NCBI RefSeq assembly: GCF_014859565.1
Contig: NZ_JACUUA010000001.1
Coordinates: forward strand, 1 to 64,000
From: Marinospirillum sp.
GTDB lineage: Bacteria; Pseudomonadota; Gammaproteobacteria; Pseudomonadales; Halomonadaceae
Direction: 5' to 3'
Length of the DNA: 64,000 bases
Shown here: positions 1 to 8,619 of the stretch, in pieces
Layout: each line of letters starts with the position of its first letter
How positions within the stretch are numbered: the first letter of the stretch is position 1
Translations under genes and position numbers: made by a program
Notes under the pieces: model-generated
Told to the model about the DNA's origin: nothing
The model's input: only the letters and a program-made list of their open reading frames with translations
Database searches by the model: none

Positions 1-1
1 T

Positions 2-214
2 GTGTCTGAATCCTCGCTGGCGGCTTATCAGATGCAGCAGTATGAGCTACTGCAAGTTGGCATCCGCCTACCGGATCAAGCCGAAATGCTGTTCACTGGG
101 CTGCCGCTGCCTCGTGTTGTTGAAGCCGTGCTGAGTGGCAAAGCCGATGCAGGATTTGTACGCGCGGGGGTGCTGGAGACGATGCAGCAGGCCGGTGTCC
201 TTGAACCCGCATAA
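2..214 (+). CDS. 3' end of a PhnD-like periplasmic binding-domain protein (partial)
   Basis: Only the last 70 codons lie in the window; the true start is upstream of base 1. The segment contains a GLPLP..VV..VLSGKADAGFVR.GVLE pattern, which resembles the end of PhnD-like substrate-binding domains, including those in TtrS-type sensor kinases. In such kinases the chain normally continues into a membrane segment and signalling domains. Here a TAA stop follows directly after the domain-end motif, and no continuation is visible in the other frames. The gene may therefore encode a stand-alone binding protein or be a truncated remnant. The next gene converges on it from the other strand. The family call rests on a short stretch and is tentative. 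Confidence 0.5.
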   Translation: MSESSLAAYQMQQYELLQVGIRLPDQAEMLFTGLPLPRVVEAVLSGKADAGFVRAGVLETMQQAGVLEPA

Positions 215-277
215 TTCACCAGAAAAAACCAGCCTCAGTAGAAACCTTTAATTATCAATGGTTTAATAAAAACCGAC

Positions 278-1582
278 TTACTTCAACAGCAGATCCGGAA
301 GGTTCATCAAAAAATGCCATGCAGGTTGAATATGAATACGAACACCCTGCTGCTCAAGGATCTGCTCTTCATTCAAGGTGACCAGAATACCCGAGTCGAC
401 TTTCAAGAAGTGCGCGGCTTTAATCAGCCCTTTAAACTCCCTTTCACGCGTATCTGGGTGACTGATGTCATAAGCCACCTGGATGGGGATTTGCACACCT
501 TGCGATGAAAGCAAGAAGTCACACTCCTGCACACCTTTGATAAATTGCAGTTGTGGCTGCTGTTGTCGCAGACTGATGGCGATCAGGTTTTCCAAGAGTT
601 TGCCGTGATCCTGCTGGTAGCGAAAACTCAGCTGGGTCAAAAAGCCATTATCAATCAGGTAGGCTTTTTTCTCGGCCATGGTCTGGCGAACAATCGAAGG
701 GTCGTATTTGCTGGCAATCACGGCGAAATAAACCGCTTCACTCATGGACAGGTAATCATGCAGGGAGTTTTTTCCTACTTTAAAGCCTGCCGTTTTCATT
801 TCATTGTGGATCTTGGCAATGGACAGGGGACTGCTCACGCTTTCCAGCAGGCGCTTGAGAAAATACTTGAGCGCCGGTAGGTTGCTCTCCTGATAGCGTT
901 CCACCAAATCCCGAAACATCATGACATCAAAATAATCCTGCAAGATTTTTCGGCGAATCTCAGCTGATTCAATCGCCACCAATTCTGGGAAACCGCCTTG
1001 CACCAGATAGCGTTCAAACTGCGATACCATCAACGCCCGCCCTCTGGAGCTGACAGAATCAGGTTCAATCTGCTGGAAGCGCAAGAACTCATTAAAGTTC
1101 AGCGGAAAAACCTCATAACTCAGGCAGCGTCCACGCAACGACGTGGCAATTTCAGAGCTGAGGAGTCGAGAGTTGGAGCCGGTAAGGTAAATATGACGGC
1201 TGATGCTGTCATCCAGGCGTCGAACAAACTTTTCCCAGCCCGCCACCTCCTGAATTTCATCAAAAAAGAAGTAGCACTGGCTTAAATCCAGGTCGGGGTA
1301 AAGTTCACGGTAAGCCTGCAAAATCAAATCCAGATCTTCAGTGCGAAGGGTTAGTCGCTCATCCTCGAAGCTCATGTAAAGAATGCGCTTCACCTCAAGG
1401 GTTTGACGAAGTGTTTGGATGACATCCAGCAGCAGGGAGGTTTTGCCTGCCCGGCGCATCCCTGTCACCACGATGATTTTTTCAATATCCAGCGGAAGCT
1501 CGATATCGCGCCGAGTTAAAGGGCGAATGGGTTGATCATGAAAATCAGCAATCAGCTGCTTGAGTAGAGATTTAGTGTTCAT
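278..1582 (-). CDS. AAA-type ATPase with DUF4143-like C-terminal domain
   Basis: A 434-residue orphan ATPase. Residues 41-49 (GMRRAGKTS) form a Walker A loop, residues 104-111 (YFFFDEIQ) a Walker B strand, and residues 136-152 carry the SNSR...S..LRGR signature of the AAA_14 group. The C-terminal half, about 220-400, looks like the DUF4143 domain, with a late LLEN...ECDFLL...IQVAYD segment reminiscent of a degenerate PD-(D/E)XK fold. Proteins of this architecture are scattered across bacteria and archaea, and their cellular role is not established. It is transcribed alone, divergently from ahcY, with no visible partner gene. The start is an ATG with no strong Shine-Dalgarno. Patchy distribution in the family suggests horizontal spread, which is inference. 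Confidence 0.85.
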   Translation of the reverse strand: MNTKSLLKQLIADFHDQPIRPLTRRDIELPLDIEKIIVVTGMRRAGKTSLLLDVIQTLRQTLEVKRILYMSFEDERLTLRTEDLDLILQAYRELYPDLDLSQCYFFFDEIQEVAGWEKFVRRLDDSISRHIYLTGSNSRLLSSEIATSLRGRCLSYEVFPLNFNEFLRFQQIEPDSVSSRGRALMVSQFERYLVQGGFPELVAIESAEIRRKILQDYFDVMMFRDLVERYQESNLPALKYFLKRLLESVSSPLSIAKIHNEMKTAGFKVGKNSLHDYLSMSEAVYFAVIASKYDPSIVRQTMAEKKAYLIDNGFLTQLSFRYQQDHGKLLENLIAISLRQQQPQLQFIKGVQECDFLLSSQGVQIPIQVAYDISHPDTREREFKGLIKAAHFLKVDSGILVTLNEEQILEQQGVRIHIQPAWHFLMNLPDLLLK

Positions 1583-1699
1583 GAGTGATATGATAGCCGA
1601 TAAAATCTTCTAAAAAAAGACAATAATAAAACACTATGCCATTTAGAATGGCCGCCCAGAGCCAGCAGAAGATTGGCTGCAACGCTGGCAGCAGTAGGC

Positions 1700-1705
1700 T
1701 ATAAT
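1700..1705 (+). promoter_or_regulatory. -10 element of the probable ahcY promoter
   Basis: A perfect TATAAT lies about 40 bases upstream of the SAH riboswitch, placing a start site near 1712 so that the whole aptamer would be transcribed. The matching -35 region (about 1677-1682, CTGCAA) is weak. The call is based on the hexamer and its position only. Confidence 0.5.
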
Positions 1706-1743
1706 CTTGCTTCAGTGCTGCCTTCACGGTAGCCTGCCTTTCC

Positions 1744-1822
1744 CTGATCTGAGGGGCGCTGCAGCAGCTTTATACTGTCAGGCTCAGTCCAGGAAACACT
1801 GTTCAACGGCGCCCGTTCAACT
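1744..1822 (+). promoter_or_regulatory. S-adenosylhomocysteine (SAH) riboswitch upstream of ahcY
   Basis: The leader contains the SAH aptamer hallmarks in order: a P1 5' strand CTGAG (1749-1753) running into GGGGCGCTGCA, then TCAGGCTCAG with the P1 3' strand CTCAG (1783-1787), then CAACGGCGCCC. GGGCGC (1754-1759) can pair with GCGCCC (1809-1814) to form the pseudoknot helix typical of this class. Known SAH riboswitches activate S-adenosylhomocysteine hydrolase genes when the toxic by-product SAH builds up, and the next gene here is ahcY. The tail from the aptamer to the start codon (1823-1890) shows no clear intrinsic terminator, so control may act on translation. The rest of the 308-base gap from 1583 holds the promoter and nothing else recognisable. 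Confidence 0.9.
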
Positions 1823-1890
1823 TAAATGACACGTTTTCTGCCTGTTCAGGCGGATTGCAGGTCTTTAGTAATTAGTTAAACGGAGTGTTT

Positions 1891-3282
1891 ATGACAGATT
1901 TTAATGATTTTAAAGTTGCTGATATCCAGCTGGCCGACTGGGGTCGCAAGGAACTGCGCATCGCTGAAAGCGAGATGCCGGCACTGATGGCCATTCGTGC
2001 CAAATACCGTGCTGAGCAACCATTAAAAGGTGCCCGTATTGCCGGTTGTATCCACATGACCATCCAAACCGGTGTGTTGATTGAGACCCTGATTGATCTG
2101 GGTGCCGAAGTGCGCTGGTCTTCCTGCAACATCTTCTCGACTCAGGATCACGCTGCTGCTGCGATTGCTGCTGCCGGTATTCCAGTATTTGCCTGGAAAG
2201 GTGAAACCGAAGAAGAGTACCTCTGGTGCATTAAACAGACTATTGAAGGCAAAAATGGCTGGGTGCCCAACATGGTGCTGGATGACGGCGGCGACCTGAC
2301 CGAAATCCTGCACAATGAATACCCAGCACTGCTGGATGGTATTCACGGTGTTTCTGAAGAAACCACCACCGGTGTGCATCGCCTGATCGAAATGATGAAA
2401 AAGGGTACGCTGAAAATTCCAGCCATCAACGTCAATGATGCCGTAACCAAGTCCAAGAATGACAACAAATACGGCTGCCGTCACAGCCTCAATGATGCCA
2501 TCAAACGCGCCACTGACCACCTGCTGTCCGGCAAACAGGCACTGGTGATTGGTTATGGTGATGTGGGCAAGGGTTCTGCTGCTTCTTTGCGTCAGGAAGG
2601 CATGATTGTTAAGGTCACTGAAGTGGACCCCATTTGTGCCATGCAAGCCTGCATGGATGGTTACGAAGTGGTCTCTCCTTACCTGAAGGGTCAGAATACC
2701 GGTAAGGATGATGGCATTGATGCTCTGCTGCTAGGCAAGATTGATCTGGTCGTTACCACCACCGGCAACGTCAATGTCTGTGATGCACCGATGATGAAAG
2801 CCCTGAAAAAAGGCGCGGTAGTGTGCAACATTGGTCACTTCGACAATGAAATCGATACGGCTTACACCCGCAGCAACTGGGCCTGGCAGGAAATCAAGCC
2901 TCAGGTACACAAGGTGTTCCGTGATGGCAAACCCGATCAGTTTGATGAAGCCAGCAATGACTACCTGATCCTGCTGTCTGAAGGCCGCCTGGTGAACCTG
3001 GGTAACGCCACCGGCCACCCCAGCCGTATTATGGATGGCTCTTTTGCTAACCAGGTACTGGCACAAATCCACCTGTATAAAGCCGATTTTGCTAACCTGC
3101 CTGCTGATCAGAAACCCGGCAAAGTCACTGTGGAAGTACTACCCAAAGAGCTGGACGAAGAAGTGGCTCGTTATATGGTGGAAGGTTTTGGTGGTGTAAT
3201 CACCCAACTGACACCCAAACAGGCCGAATATCTGGGTGTACCTCAGCAGGGTCCTTTTAAACCAGAGACTTACCGCTACTGA
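1891..3282 (+). CDS. ahcY: adenosylhomocysteinase (S-adenosyl-L-homocysteine hydrolase)
   Basis: Cytosolic NAD-dependent enzyme that splits S-adenosylhomocysteine into homocysteine and adenosine, relieving product inhibition of methyltransferases and feeding the methionine cycle. The 463-residue product has the expected length. HMTIQT near residue 55, the [15 protein letters not shown] segment (77-91) and the NAD-binding GYGDVGKG loop (221-228) are all family signatures, as is the C-terminal PFKPETYRY. The ATG at 1891 is preferred over an in-frame GTG at 1885, because the GGAG at 1882-1885 would overlap that GTG and sits correctly for the ATG. The gene stands alone between the SAH riboswitch and a terminator-like hairpin. 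metF of the same cycle lies further along the window. Confidence 0.97.
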   Translation: MTDFNDFKVADIQLADWGRKELRIAESEMPALMAIRAKYRAEQPLKGARIAGCIHMTIQTGVLIETLIDLGAEVRWSSCNIFSTQDHAAAAIAAAGIPVFAWKGETEEEYLWCIKQTIEGKNGWVPNMVLDDGGDLTEILHNEYPALLDGIHGVSEETTTGVHRLIEMMKKGTLKIPAINVNDAVTKSKNDNKYGCRHSLNDAIKRATDHLLSGKQALVIGYGDVGKGSAASLRQEGMIVKVTEVDPICAMQACMDGYEVVSPYLKGQNTGKDDGIDALLLGKIDLVVTTTGNVNVCDAPMMKALKKGAVVCNIGHFDNEIDTAYTRSNWAWQEIKPQVHKVFRDGKPDQFDEASNDYLILLSEGRLVNLGNATGHPSRIMDGSFANQVLAQIHLYKADFANLPADQKPGKVTVEVLPKELDEEVARYMVEGFGGVITQLTPKQAEYLGVPQQGPFKPETYRY

Positions 3283-3289
3283 TTGGCTT

Positions 3290-3318
3290 CGGAGCAGGTT
3301 TGCCTGTTCCGACCTTTT
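3290..3318 (+). terminator. rho-independent terminator after ahcY
   Basis: CGGAGCAGG (3290-3298) pairs with CCTGTTCCG (3303-3311), allowing one G-T pair, around a four-base loop. ACCTTTT follows. The T run is short, so efficiency may be moderate. Confidence 0.6.
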
Positions 3319-3445
3319 GCCCCTGCTGTCATGGATGATAGCAGGAGGTTATTACCGCCCCGCCTCGATCTAACGGCTTGATTTCTTATCCAAAACAAGG
3401 CTGCGCTGACACCCTCCCGGTTTTCCTTTAATGCCCTGCTCTGTG

Positions 3446-3454
3446 TGTTAGTAT
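3446..3454 (+). promoter_or_regulatory. possible extended -10 promoter for the P-type ATPase gene
   Basis: TG-T-TAGTAT matches an extended -10 element and lies about 30 bases before the start codon. No good -35 box is seen, so this is a weak pattern match. Confidence 0.3.
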
Positions 3455-3485
3455 CTTTTTGTACGGCAAACAAAGGAGGATATCC

Positions 3486-6209
3486 GTGAAAAGTTTACCT
3501 AAAGAACTCTGGCATCATCTGGCTGAAGAAGACGTTTTTGAAGCCTTAAAAAGTGACCATCACGAAGGTTTAAGCAGCAGTGAAGTGGAAGAACGCTTAC
3601 GCCTGTTCGGTTCTAATTCCATTACTGCACAAAAGCCTGTTCCAGCCTGGAAGCGCTTTTTATTACAGTTTCACAACCCACTAATTTATATCCTGTTGGT
3701 TGCAACCTTAGTAACCTTCTTCCTGAAGGAATACATCGATTCTGCTGTTATTTTTGGCGTGGTGATTGTTAATGCCATTATTGGTTATATGCAGGAAGCC
3801 AAGGCCGAAGATGCAATCAACTCCCTTAAAAAGATGCTCTCTGCCAATGCCAGTGTTGTCCGAAATGGCAAACGTGTATCCATTCCTGCCACTGAGCTGG
3901 TACCGGGTGACATCGTTTATCTGGCCTCCGGTGACAAGGTTCCTGCTGATTTGCGCTTGTTCGAGAACCGTGACCTGCAGATTGATGAGTCAGCATTAAC
4001 TGGTGAGTCTGTTGCCGTACAGAAAAAACGTGCTGAGTTGGAAAAAGACACGGTGCTGGCTGATCGTGTCAACATGGCTTTTGCCGGTACATTGGTAACC
4101 TACGGCCAGGGCGGCGGTGTGGTGATTGGCACCGGTGATGACACCGAAACCGGCAAGATTGCCCACATGATCTCTGAAGCAGTCAGTCTGGATACCCCGC
4201 TGACCCAGAAAATTCACGCCTTCAGCAAGATCCTGCTGTATGTGATTTTGGGTCTGGCTGCCATCACTTTTGTTGTTGGCCTGCTGCATGGTCAGGACTG
4301 GGTTTCCACCTTTATGGCTGCAGTGGCGCTGGCTGTTGCTGCCATTCCGGAGGGTTTGCCAGCTGTTGTGACCATCACCTTGGCGATAGGTGTACGGCGC
4401 ATGGCCATGCGTAATGCCATAGTGCGTAAACTACCTGCCGTAGAAACACTGGGTTCCACCACTATCATTTGTTCGGACAAAACCGGCACCCTGACCGAAA
4501 ACCAGATGACCGTTCAGAAGGTATTTGCCGGTGATCAAGAATATGATCTGACCGGCAGTGGTTATCAGCCAGAAGGTGAAATCCATCAGGAAGACAATAA
4601 GATCAGCCAATTGCCTGCCGCCCTGCGGGAGTGTCTGGTTGCGGGGTTGATCAGCAATGATTCTGAACTGATCCAGAAGGAAGGTCTCTGGCAGGTACAG
4701 GGTGACCCGACTGAAGGTGCGTTAATCACTTCTGCTCTTAAAGCAGGATTGGATAAAGAAGAATTACTGCAACACCACAAACGTCTGGATGTTATTCCCT
4801 TTGAATCTGATCGCCAGTACATGGCTACCCTGCATCAGCAGGATGAGTCTGGTAATGTCATTTACCTCAAGGGTTCACTGGAACGCACCCTGATCCGCTG
4901 CAAGGATGCGCAGGATGCTGATGGCAACTTGATCACCCTGGATCGTGACAAGGTCACTAAAATGGCCGAGAAGTTTGCAGCGATGGGGTTACGGGTACTG
5001 TGTCTTGCCATGCAACGAGTGCCGAAGGATGAAACCACCTTTGATCGCTTCCATGAACAGGAAGATGCCGAGCAGCTGACTTTTATTGGTTTGCAGGCGA
5101 TGATCGATCCGCCCCGTGCTGAAGCCATACGTGCGGTCGCCACCTGCCAGAAGGCTGGTATTGCAGTAAAAATGATCACCGGCGACCATGCCCTGACCGC
5201 CCGTGCCATTGCAGAACAGATCGGTATTGCTCATCCGGAAGGAAAGGATGAAAAACACCGAGTGCTGACCGGTCGTGAACTGGCCGAGATGAGTGATCAT
5301 GAACTGCTGGCCGAGGTTGAATTGGTTGCAGTATTTGCCCGTGTTGCTCCAGAGCAGAAACTCAAACTGGTCACCGCATTACAAGCCAAAAAGCATGTGG
5401 TTGCCATGACGGGTGACGGGGTGAATGATGCCCCAGCACTGAAAAAGGCCGATATTGGTGTGGCGATGGGTATTGCCGGTACCGAAGTATCCAAGGAAGC
5501 TGCCGACATGGTGCTGACGGATGATAACTTTGCCACCATTGAAGGTGCCGTCGAAGAAGGCCGTAATGTCTTTGATAATCTGGTGAAGTTCATCACCTGG
5601 ATTCTGCCCACCAATCTTGGGCAGGGCATGGTGATCATGGTGGCGGTACTGATTGGTGCCACCTTGCCGGTGTTACCGGTGCAGGCACTGTGGCTGAACA
5701 TGACCACTGCGGTATTTCTGGGGTTGATGCTAGCCTTTGAACCCAGAGAACCGGGCATCATGAAACGTATGCCGCGTATTCCGGATTCACCCATTCTTAA
5801 CGGTGAAATGATCGGACGTATCTTCTCGGTCAGTGCGCTGTTATTAATTGGTGCTTTTGGTCTGTTCCAGTGGGCTCTGGCTCAGGGAGAAACTGAAGAA
5901 GTAGCACGGACTCTGGCAGTGACGCTGTTTGTGGTGGTGCAGAGCGCCTTTCTGTTCAACTGCCGCTCACTCACCATCAGCCTGTTCCGTACTCCTATCT
6001 TCTCCAACCTGTGGATCTGGGGTGGTGTGGGTGCCATGCTGCTGGCTCAACTGGCCTTTATCTACACACCACTGATGAATACCTTGTTCCAGAGTGCACC
6101 CCTGACTCTGGCACACTGGGGTCTAATGCTGGTCTACGGTGTGGTGGTGTTACTGCTGGTAGAGCTAGAAAAAACCATCTGGCGGGCACATAAGGCCAAA
6201 TCCAAATAA
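3486..6209 (+). CDS. cation-transporting P-type ATPase, type II-like, metal uncertain
   Basis: An inner-membrane ATP-driven cation pump of 907 residues. The N-terminal cation-ATPase domain (about 5-75) is followed by the actuator TGES loop (172-175), the M4 motif PEGLP (288-292), the phosphorylated DKTGT (Asp331), a nucleotide-binding region and the hinge TGDGVNDAP (642-650), then six C-terminal membrane segments. M4 keeps the SERCA-type PEGL, but the SERCA calcium ligands in M5 and M6 are altered: the E771 equivalent is Gln713 and the D800 equivalent is Ala742. A classical calcium pump is therefore doubtful. The start is GTG at 3486, chosen because a near-perfect AAAGGAGGA (3472-3480) sits just upstream. 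It converges on rluA with 12 bases between. Confidence 0.9.
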   Translation: MKSLPKELWHHLAEEDVFEALKSDHHEGLSSSEVEERLRLFGSNSITAQKPVPAWKRFLLQFHNPLIYILLVATLVTFFLKEYIDSAVIFGVVIVNAIIGYMQEAKAEDAINSLKKMLSANASVVRNGKRVSIPATELVPGDIVYLASGDKVPADLRLFENRDLQIDESALTGESVAVQKKRAELEKDTVLADRVNMAFAGTLVTYGQGGGVVIGTGDDTETGKIAHMISEAVSLDTPLTQKIHAFSKILLYVILGLAAITFVVGLLHGQDWVSTFMAAVALAVAAIPEGLPAVVTITLAIGVRRMAMRNAIVRKLPAVETLGSTTIICSDKTGTLTENQMTVQKVFAGDQEYDLTGSGYQPEGEIHQEDNKISQLPAALRECLVAGLISNDSELIQKEGLWQVQGDPTEGALITSALKAGLDKEELLQHHKRLDVIPFESDRQYMATLHQQDESGNVIYLKGSLERTLIRCKDAQDADGNLITLDRDKVTKMAEKFAAMGLRVLCLAMQRVPKDETTFDRFHEQEDAEQLTFIGLQAMIDPPRAEAIRAVATCQKAGIAVKMITGDHALTARAIAEQIGIAHPEGKDEKHRVLTGRELAEMSDHELLAEVELVAVFARVAPEQKLKLVTALQAKKHVVAMTGDGVNDAPALKKADIGVAMGIAGTEVSKEAADMVLTDDNFATIEGAVEEGRNVFDNLVKFITWILPTNLGQGMVIMVAVLIGATLPVLPVQALWLNMTTAVFLGLMLAFEPREPGIMKRMPRIPDSPILNGEMIGRIFSVSALLLIGAFGLFQWALAQGETEEVARTLAVTLFVVVQSAFLFNCRSLTISLFRTPIFSNLWIWGGVGAMLLAQLAFIYTPLMNTLFQSAPLTLAHWGLMLVYGVVVLLLVELEKTIWRAHKAKSK

Positions 6210-6221
6210 TCTGTCCAGCAC

Positions 6222-6890
6222 TTAAAAAGTACAGGGAGCGGTAAATACCAGCCGCTCGCCTGAATAAGGATGACTCACTTCCAGCTCCAGCGCATGCAAC
6301 AGCAGCCTGGGGCTGGCTGCCAAAGCCTCACCCGAGGCGTAAAAACGGTCACCCAGTATTGGGCAACCTATGGATAACAGATGCACCCGCAACTGGTGTG
6401 AACGACCGGTGAAAGGGTGCAGTTCCACCCGACTGGTAACACCGTCACTCTCCAGCACCCGGTAACGGGTTAATGAGGGTTTGCCGGTTTCAAAACACAC
6501 CTTCTGCAAAGGCCGGTTTGGCCAGTCACAAATCAGTGGCAGATTAATCTCCCCTTCCGATTCCGCAGGACATCCCCAGACTCGTGCCAGATAGACTTTG
6601 CGTGTCTGACGTTCCTGAAACTGGATTTTTAATGCCCGTTCGGCTTTTTTACGCAGGGTCAGCAGTAACACTCCCGAGGTATCCATATCCAGCCGATGCA
6701 CCAACTCGGCATAAGGAGAAATTTCCTTGGCACGTGTTTCTACACTGTCTCTGAGTGCTTCATCCCGCCCTGGATTGGATAACAAACCAGAAGGCTTGTT
6801 GATCACCAGCAGGTCTTTATCCTGATAAAGAATATCCAGCCAGGGTTCGGTTGGCGGATGGTAATCCACAGCGGGTAATACATGACTCAT
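6222..6890 (-). CDS. rluA: dual-specificity RNA pseudouridine synthase RluA
   Basis: In E. coli RluA converts U746 of 23S rRNA and U32 of several tRNAs to pseudouridine. The 222-residue protein has the catalytic HRLDMDTSG motif (65-73, catalytic Asp68), the NKPSGLLS strand and the LICDWPNRP and GRSHQLRVH segments that mark RluA among the RluA/C/D family. There is no S4 domain, as expected for RluA. The ATG at 6890 was chosen over longer in-frame starts because it matches the usual RluA N terminus and overlaps the stop of the upstream DUF2288 gene as ATGA, indicating translational coupling. Confidence 0.95.
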   Translation of the reverse strand: MSHVLPAVDYHPPTEPWLDILYQDKDLLVINKPSGLLSNPGRDEALRDSVETRAKEISPYAELVHRLDMDTSGVLLLTLRKKAERALKIQFQERQTRKVYLARVWGCPAESEGEINLPLICDWPNRPLQKVCFETGKPSLTRYRVLESDGVTSRVELHPFTGRSHQLRVHLLSIGCPILGDRFYASGEALAASPRLLLHALELEVSHPYSGERLVFTAPCTF

Positions 6891-7234
6891 TGCAGGCGTT
6901 CTGCCGCAGGTCTTTCGAGCCGATACTGCACCAATACCCAGGGCGCCACCACCAGCGCCCAGACACCGGTATTTTCCTGATGCCAAGCATGGGCATCTTC
7001 ATCCTCAACAGTACCCACGACACCAGCATCCATCCAGAGTTGAAACTGGTGCTTGTTGTCTTGAATAAGCTCAAAAGCCACGTCAACCAGATCCAGACTG
7101 GCATCCACCCGCACCACGGTGCCGCGAGCGTGGTGGACTTCCAGCTCACGCCAGCCAATCAGCGCTGTTTCCAGCGCCAGCTTGCTACGCAGCAGCTCGG
7201 GACTGTTTGCTTCTGGGTGTTCGTTTTGCATCAT
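6887..7234 (-). CDS. DUF2288 family protein
   Basis: A small acidic, probably cytosolic protein of 115 residues. It contains the conserved pattern LE.ALIGWRELE.H.ARG..V.VD..LDLV.VA.......D, and later ENTGVWALVVAPWVLVQYRL, which identify the DUF2288 family. No function is established for the family. The start is one of two adjacent ATG codons (7234 or 7231) behind a GAGG. Its stop overlaps the rluA start by four bases, so the two are almost certainly one operon. Whether DUF2288 has anything to do with RNA modification is unknown. Confidence 0.8.
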   Translation of the reverse strand: MMQNEHPEANSPELLRSKLALETALIGWRELEVHHARGTVVRVDASLDLVDVAFELIQDNKHQFQLWMDAGVVGTVEDEDAHAWHQENTGVWALVVAPWVLVQYRLERPAAERLQ

Positions 7235-7251
7235 TATTACCTCTAGCTGTA

Positions 7252-7277
7252 CAGGGTAAATGTACAAAAATACCCTG
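7252..7277. repeat. inverted repeat upstream of the DUF2288-rluA operon
   Basis: CAGGGTA (7252-7258) and TACCCTG (7271-7277) are perfect seven-base arms separated by 12 bases, in the 204-base space between the divergent DUF2288 and takP-like genes. It could be an operator or a transcript hairpin. Nothing else was recognised in this gap apart from the Shine-Dalgarno of the takP-like gene. Confidence 0.3.
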
Positions 7278-7438
7278 CGACCTTGCGTCAGATCATTTTT
7301 CTTTAATGCCGTGCAAATTTGCGTGTAGTATTAAATCAGCTGCAGGGCAGAGCAGGCATTCTAGTGGATTCAACAACAGGATGCTAAACAGCAGCGCAAA
7401 ACAAAAAAATCAAAAAACCATCTTGGAGCTATTCGATT

Positions 7439-8557
7439 ATGAAAAACAAAACCGTAGACCAGGGCAAGCGCAACTTTATCAAAACCGCTGCCATAGGGGC
7501 AGGTGCTGCTGCAGCAGCTACAGTTGCTGCCCCGGCTATTGCTCAGCGCAACATTACTTGGCGTATGGTCACCACCTGGCCGCGTAACTTTCCTGGCCTG
7601 GGTGTGGGTGCACAGCGTCTGGCTGACCGTATCACTGCCATGTCCGGTGGTCGTTTAACTGTTCGTGTTTTCCCTGCTGGTGAGTTGGTTCCTGCACTGC
7701 AATCCTTTGATGCCGTGATCGAAGGTTCTGCAGAAATGAGCCACGGTGCAGCCTATTACTGGCAGAACAAAAGTCAGGCCACCTCTTTCTTCACCGGTGT
7801 TCCCTACGGTATGACCTCCCGCGAACTGTCTGCCTGGGTACGTTTTATGGGCGGCCAGGAAATCTGGGACAAGGTGTATGACCAGTTTGGTGTGAAAGGT
7901 TTCCTCTCCGGTGATACCGGCACTCAAGCCGGTGGTTGGTTCCGCAAGGAAGTCAAAAGCCTGGCCGACATTCAGGGCATCAACTTCCGAACTCCCGGTC
8001 TGGGCGGTCAAGTCTGGCAGCGTATGGGTGCCAACGTGGTGAACATGGCTGCGGGTGAAATTTTCCAGGCATTACAATCCGGCGCACTGGATGCCGCTGA
8101 GTTTGTCGGCCCCTACAACGACCTGGCACTGGGTTTTCACCAGATTTGCAAAGAGTATTACCTGCCCAGCTTCATTGAACCTGGCCTGGCGACCGAAGCC
8201 GTAGTGAACAAGTCTGCTTTTGCCAAGCTGCCCAAGGACCTGCAGCAAATTGTTGAAATTGCCTGTCAGGCGGAATACGACCAGGTGGCATCTGACTTCT
8301 ATGCCAACGACCCAATTGCACTGAAGCGCCTGGTCGAAGAGCATGGTGTGAATCTGCGGACCTTCCCAGATGATCTGCTGGAAGCTGGTGCCAAGGCTTC
8401 CATGGACATCGTCAACGGCCTGCGTGAACACCGTGATGCCCTGACTCGTGAAACTGCAGAAAGCTTTGTGAAAAGCCTTAACCTGCTGCGTACCCGCACC
8501 GAGCTGGTGGATCAGCGTTTTGGTCTGGCACGCGAGAAGTACATCAAATACAGCTGA
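7439..8557 (+). CDS. TRAP transporter solute-binding protein, TakP/DctP family
   Basis: Periplasmic binding protein of a tripartite ATP-independent transporter, 372 residues. The N terminus has a Tat-type signal with KRNFIK (10-15), an Ala-rich hydrophobic core and probable cleavage after APAIA near residue 35. Here the twin-arginine pair is Lys-Arg. The mature part begins ITWRMVTTWPRNFPG and contains GGRLTVRVFPAGELVP, typical of the subgroup that binds 2-oxo acids or related carboxylates. The ligand cannot be fixed from sequence alone. The membrane subunits are encoded immediately downstream but on the opposite strand, converging on a shared terminator. Confidence 0.88.
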   Translation: MKNKTVDQGKRNFIKTAAIGAGAAAAATVAAPAIAQRNITWRMVTTWPRNFPGLGVGAQRLADRITAMSGGRLTVRVFPAGELVPALQSFDAVIEGSAEMSHGAAYYWQNKSQATSFFTGVPYGMTSRELSAWVRFMGGQEIWDKVYDQFGVKGFLSGDTGTQAGGWFRKEVKSLADIQGINFRTPGLGGQVWQRMGANVVNMAAGEIFQALQSGALDAAEFVGPYNDLALGFHQICKEYYLPSFIEPGLATEAVVNKSAFAKLPKDLQQIVEIACQAEYDQVASDFYANDPIALKRLVEEHGVNLRTFPDDLLEAGAKASMDIVNGLREHRDALTRETAESFVKSLNLLRTRTELVDQRFGLAREKYIKYS

Positions 8558-8580
8558 TTTTCTGTATTCTGCTAGTCATA

Positions 8581-8605
8581 AAAAACCCCGCCATGGCGGG
8601 GTTTT
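8581..8605. terminator. bidirectional terminator between the TRAP binding-protein and permease genes
   Basis: An almost perfect palindrome: AAAAACCCCGCC (8581-8592) and GGCGGGGTTTTT around a central AT. The GC-rich stem is flanked by A and T runs, so it can terminate transcription in both directions, as suits two convergent genes. Confidence 0.9.
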
Positions 8606-8619
8606 TTATTTCTGGTCAA

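Noticed and set aside
2023..2646. A 207-codon open frame opposite ahcY
   Set aside because: It lies wholly within ahcY on the other strand, has no recognisable domain and follows the codon-shadow pattern of the real gene.
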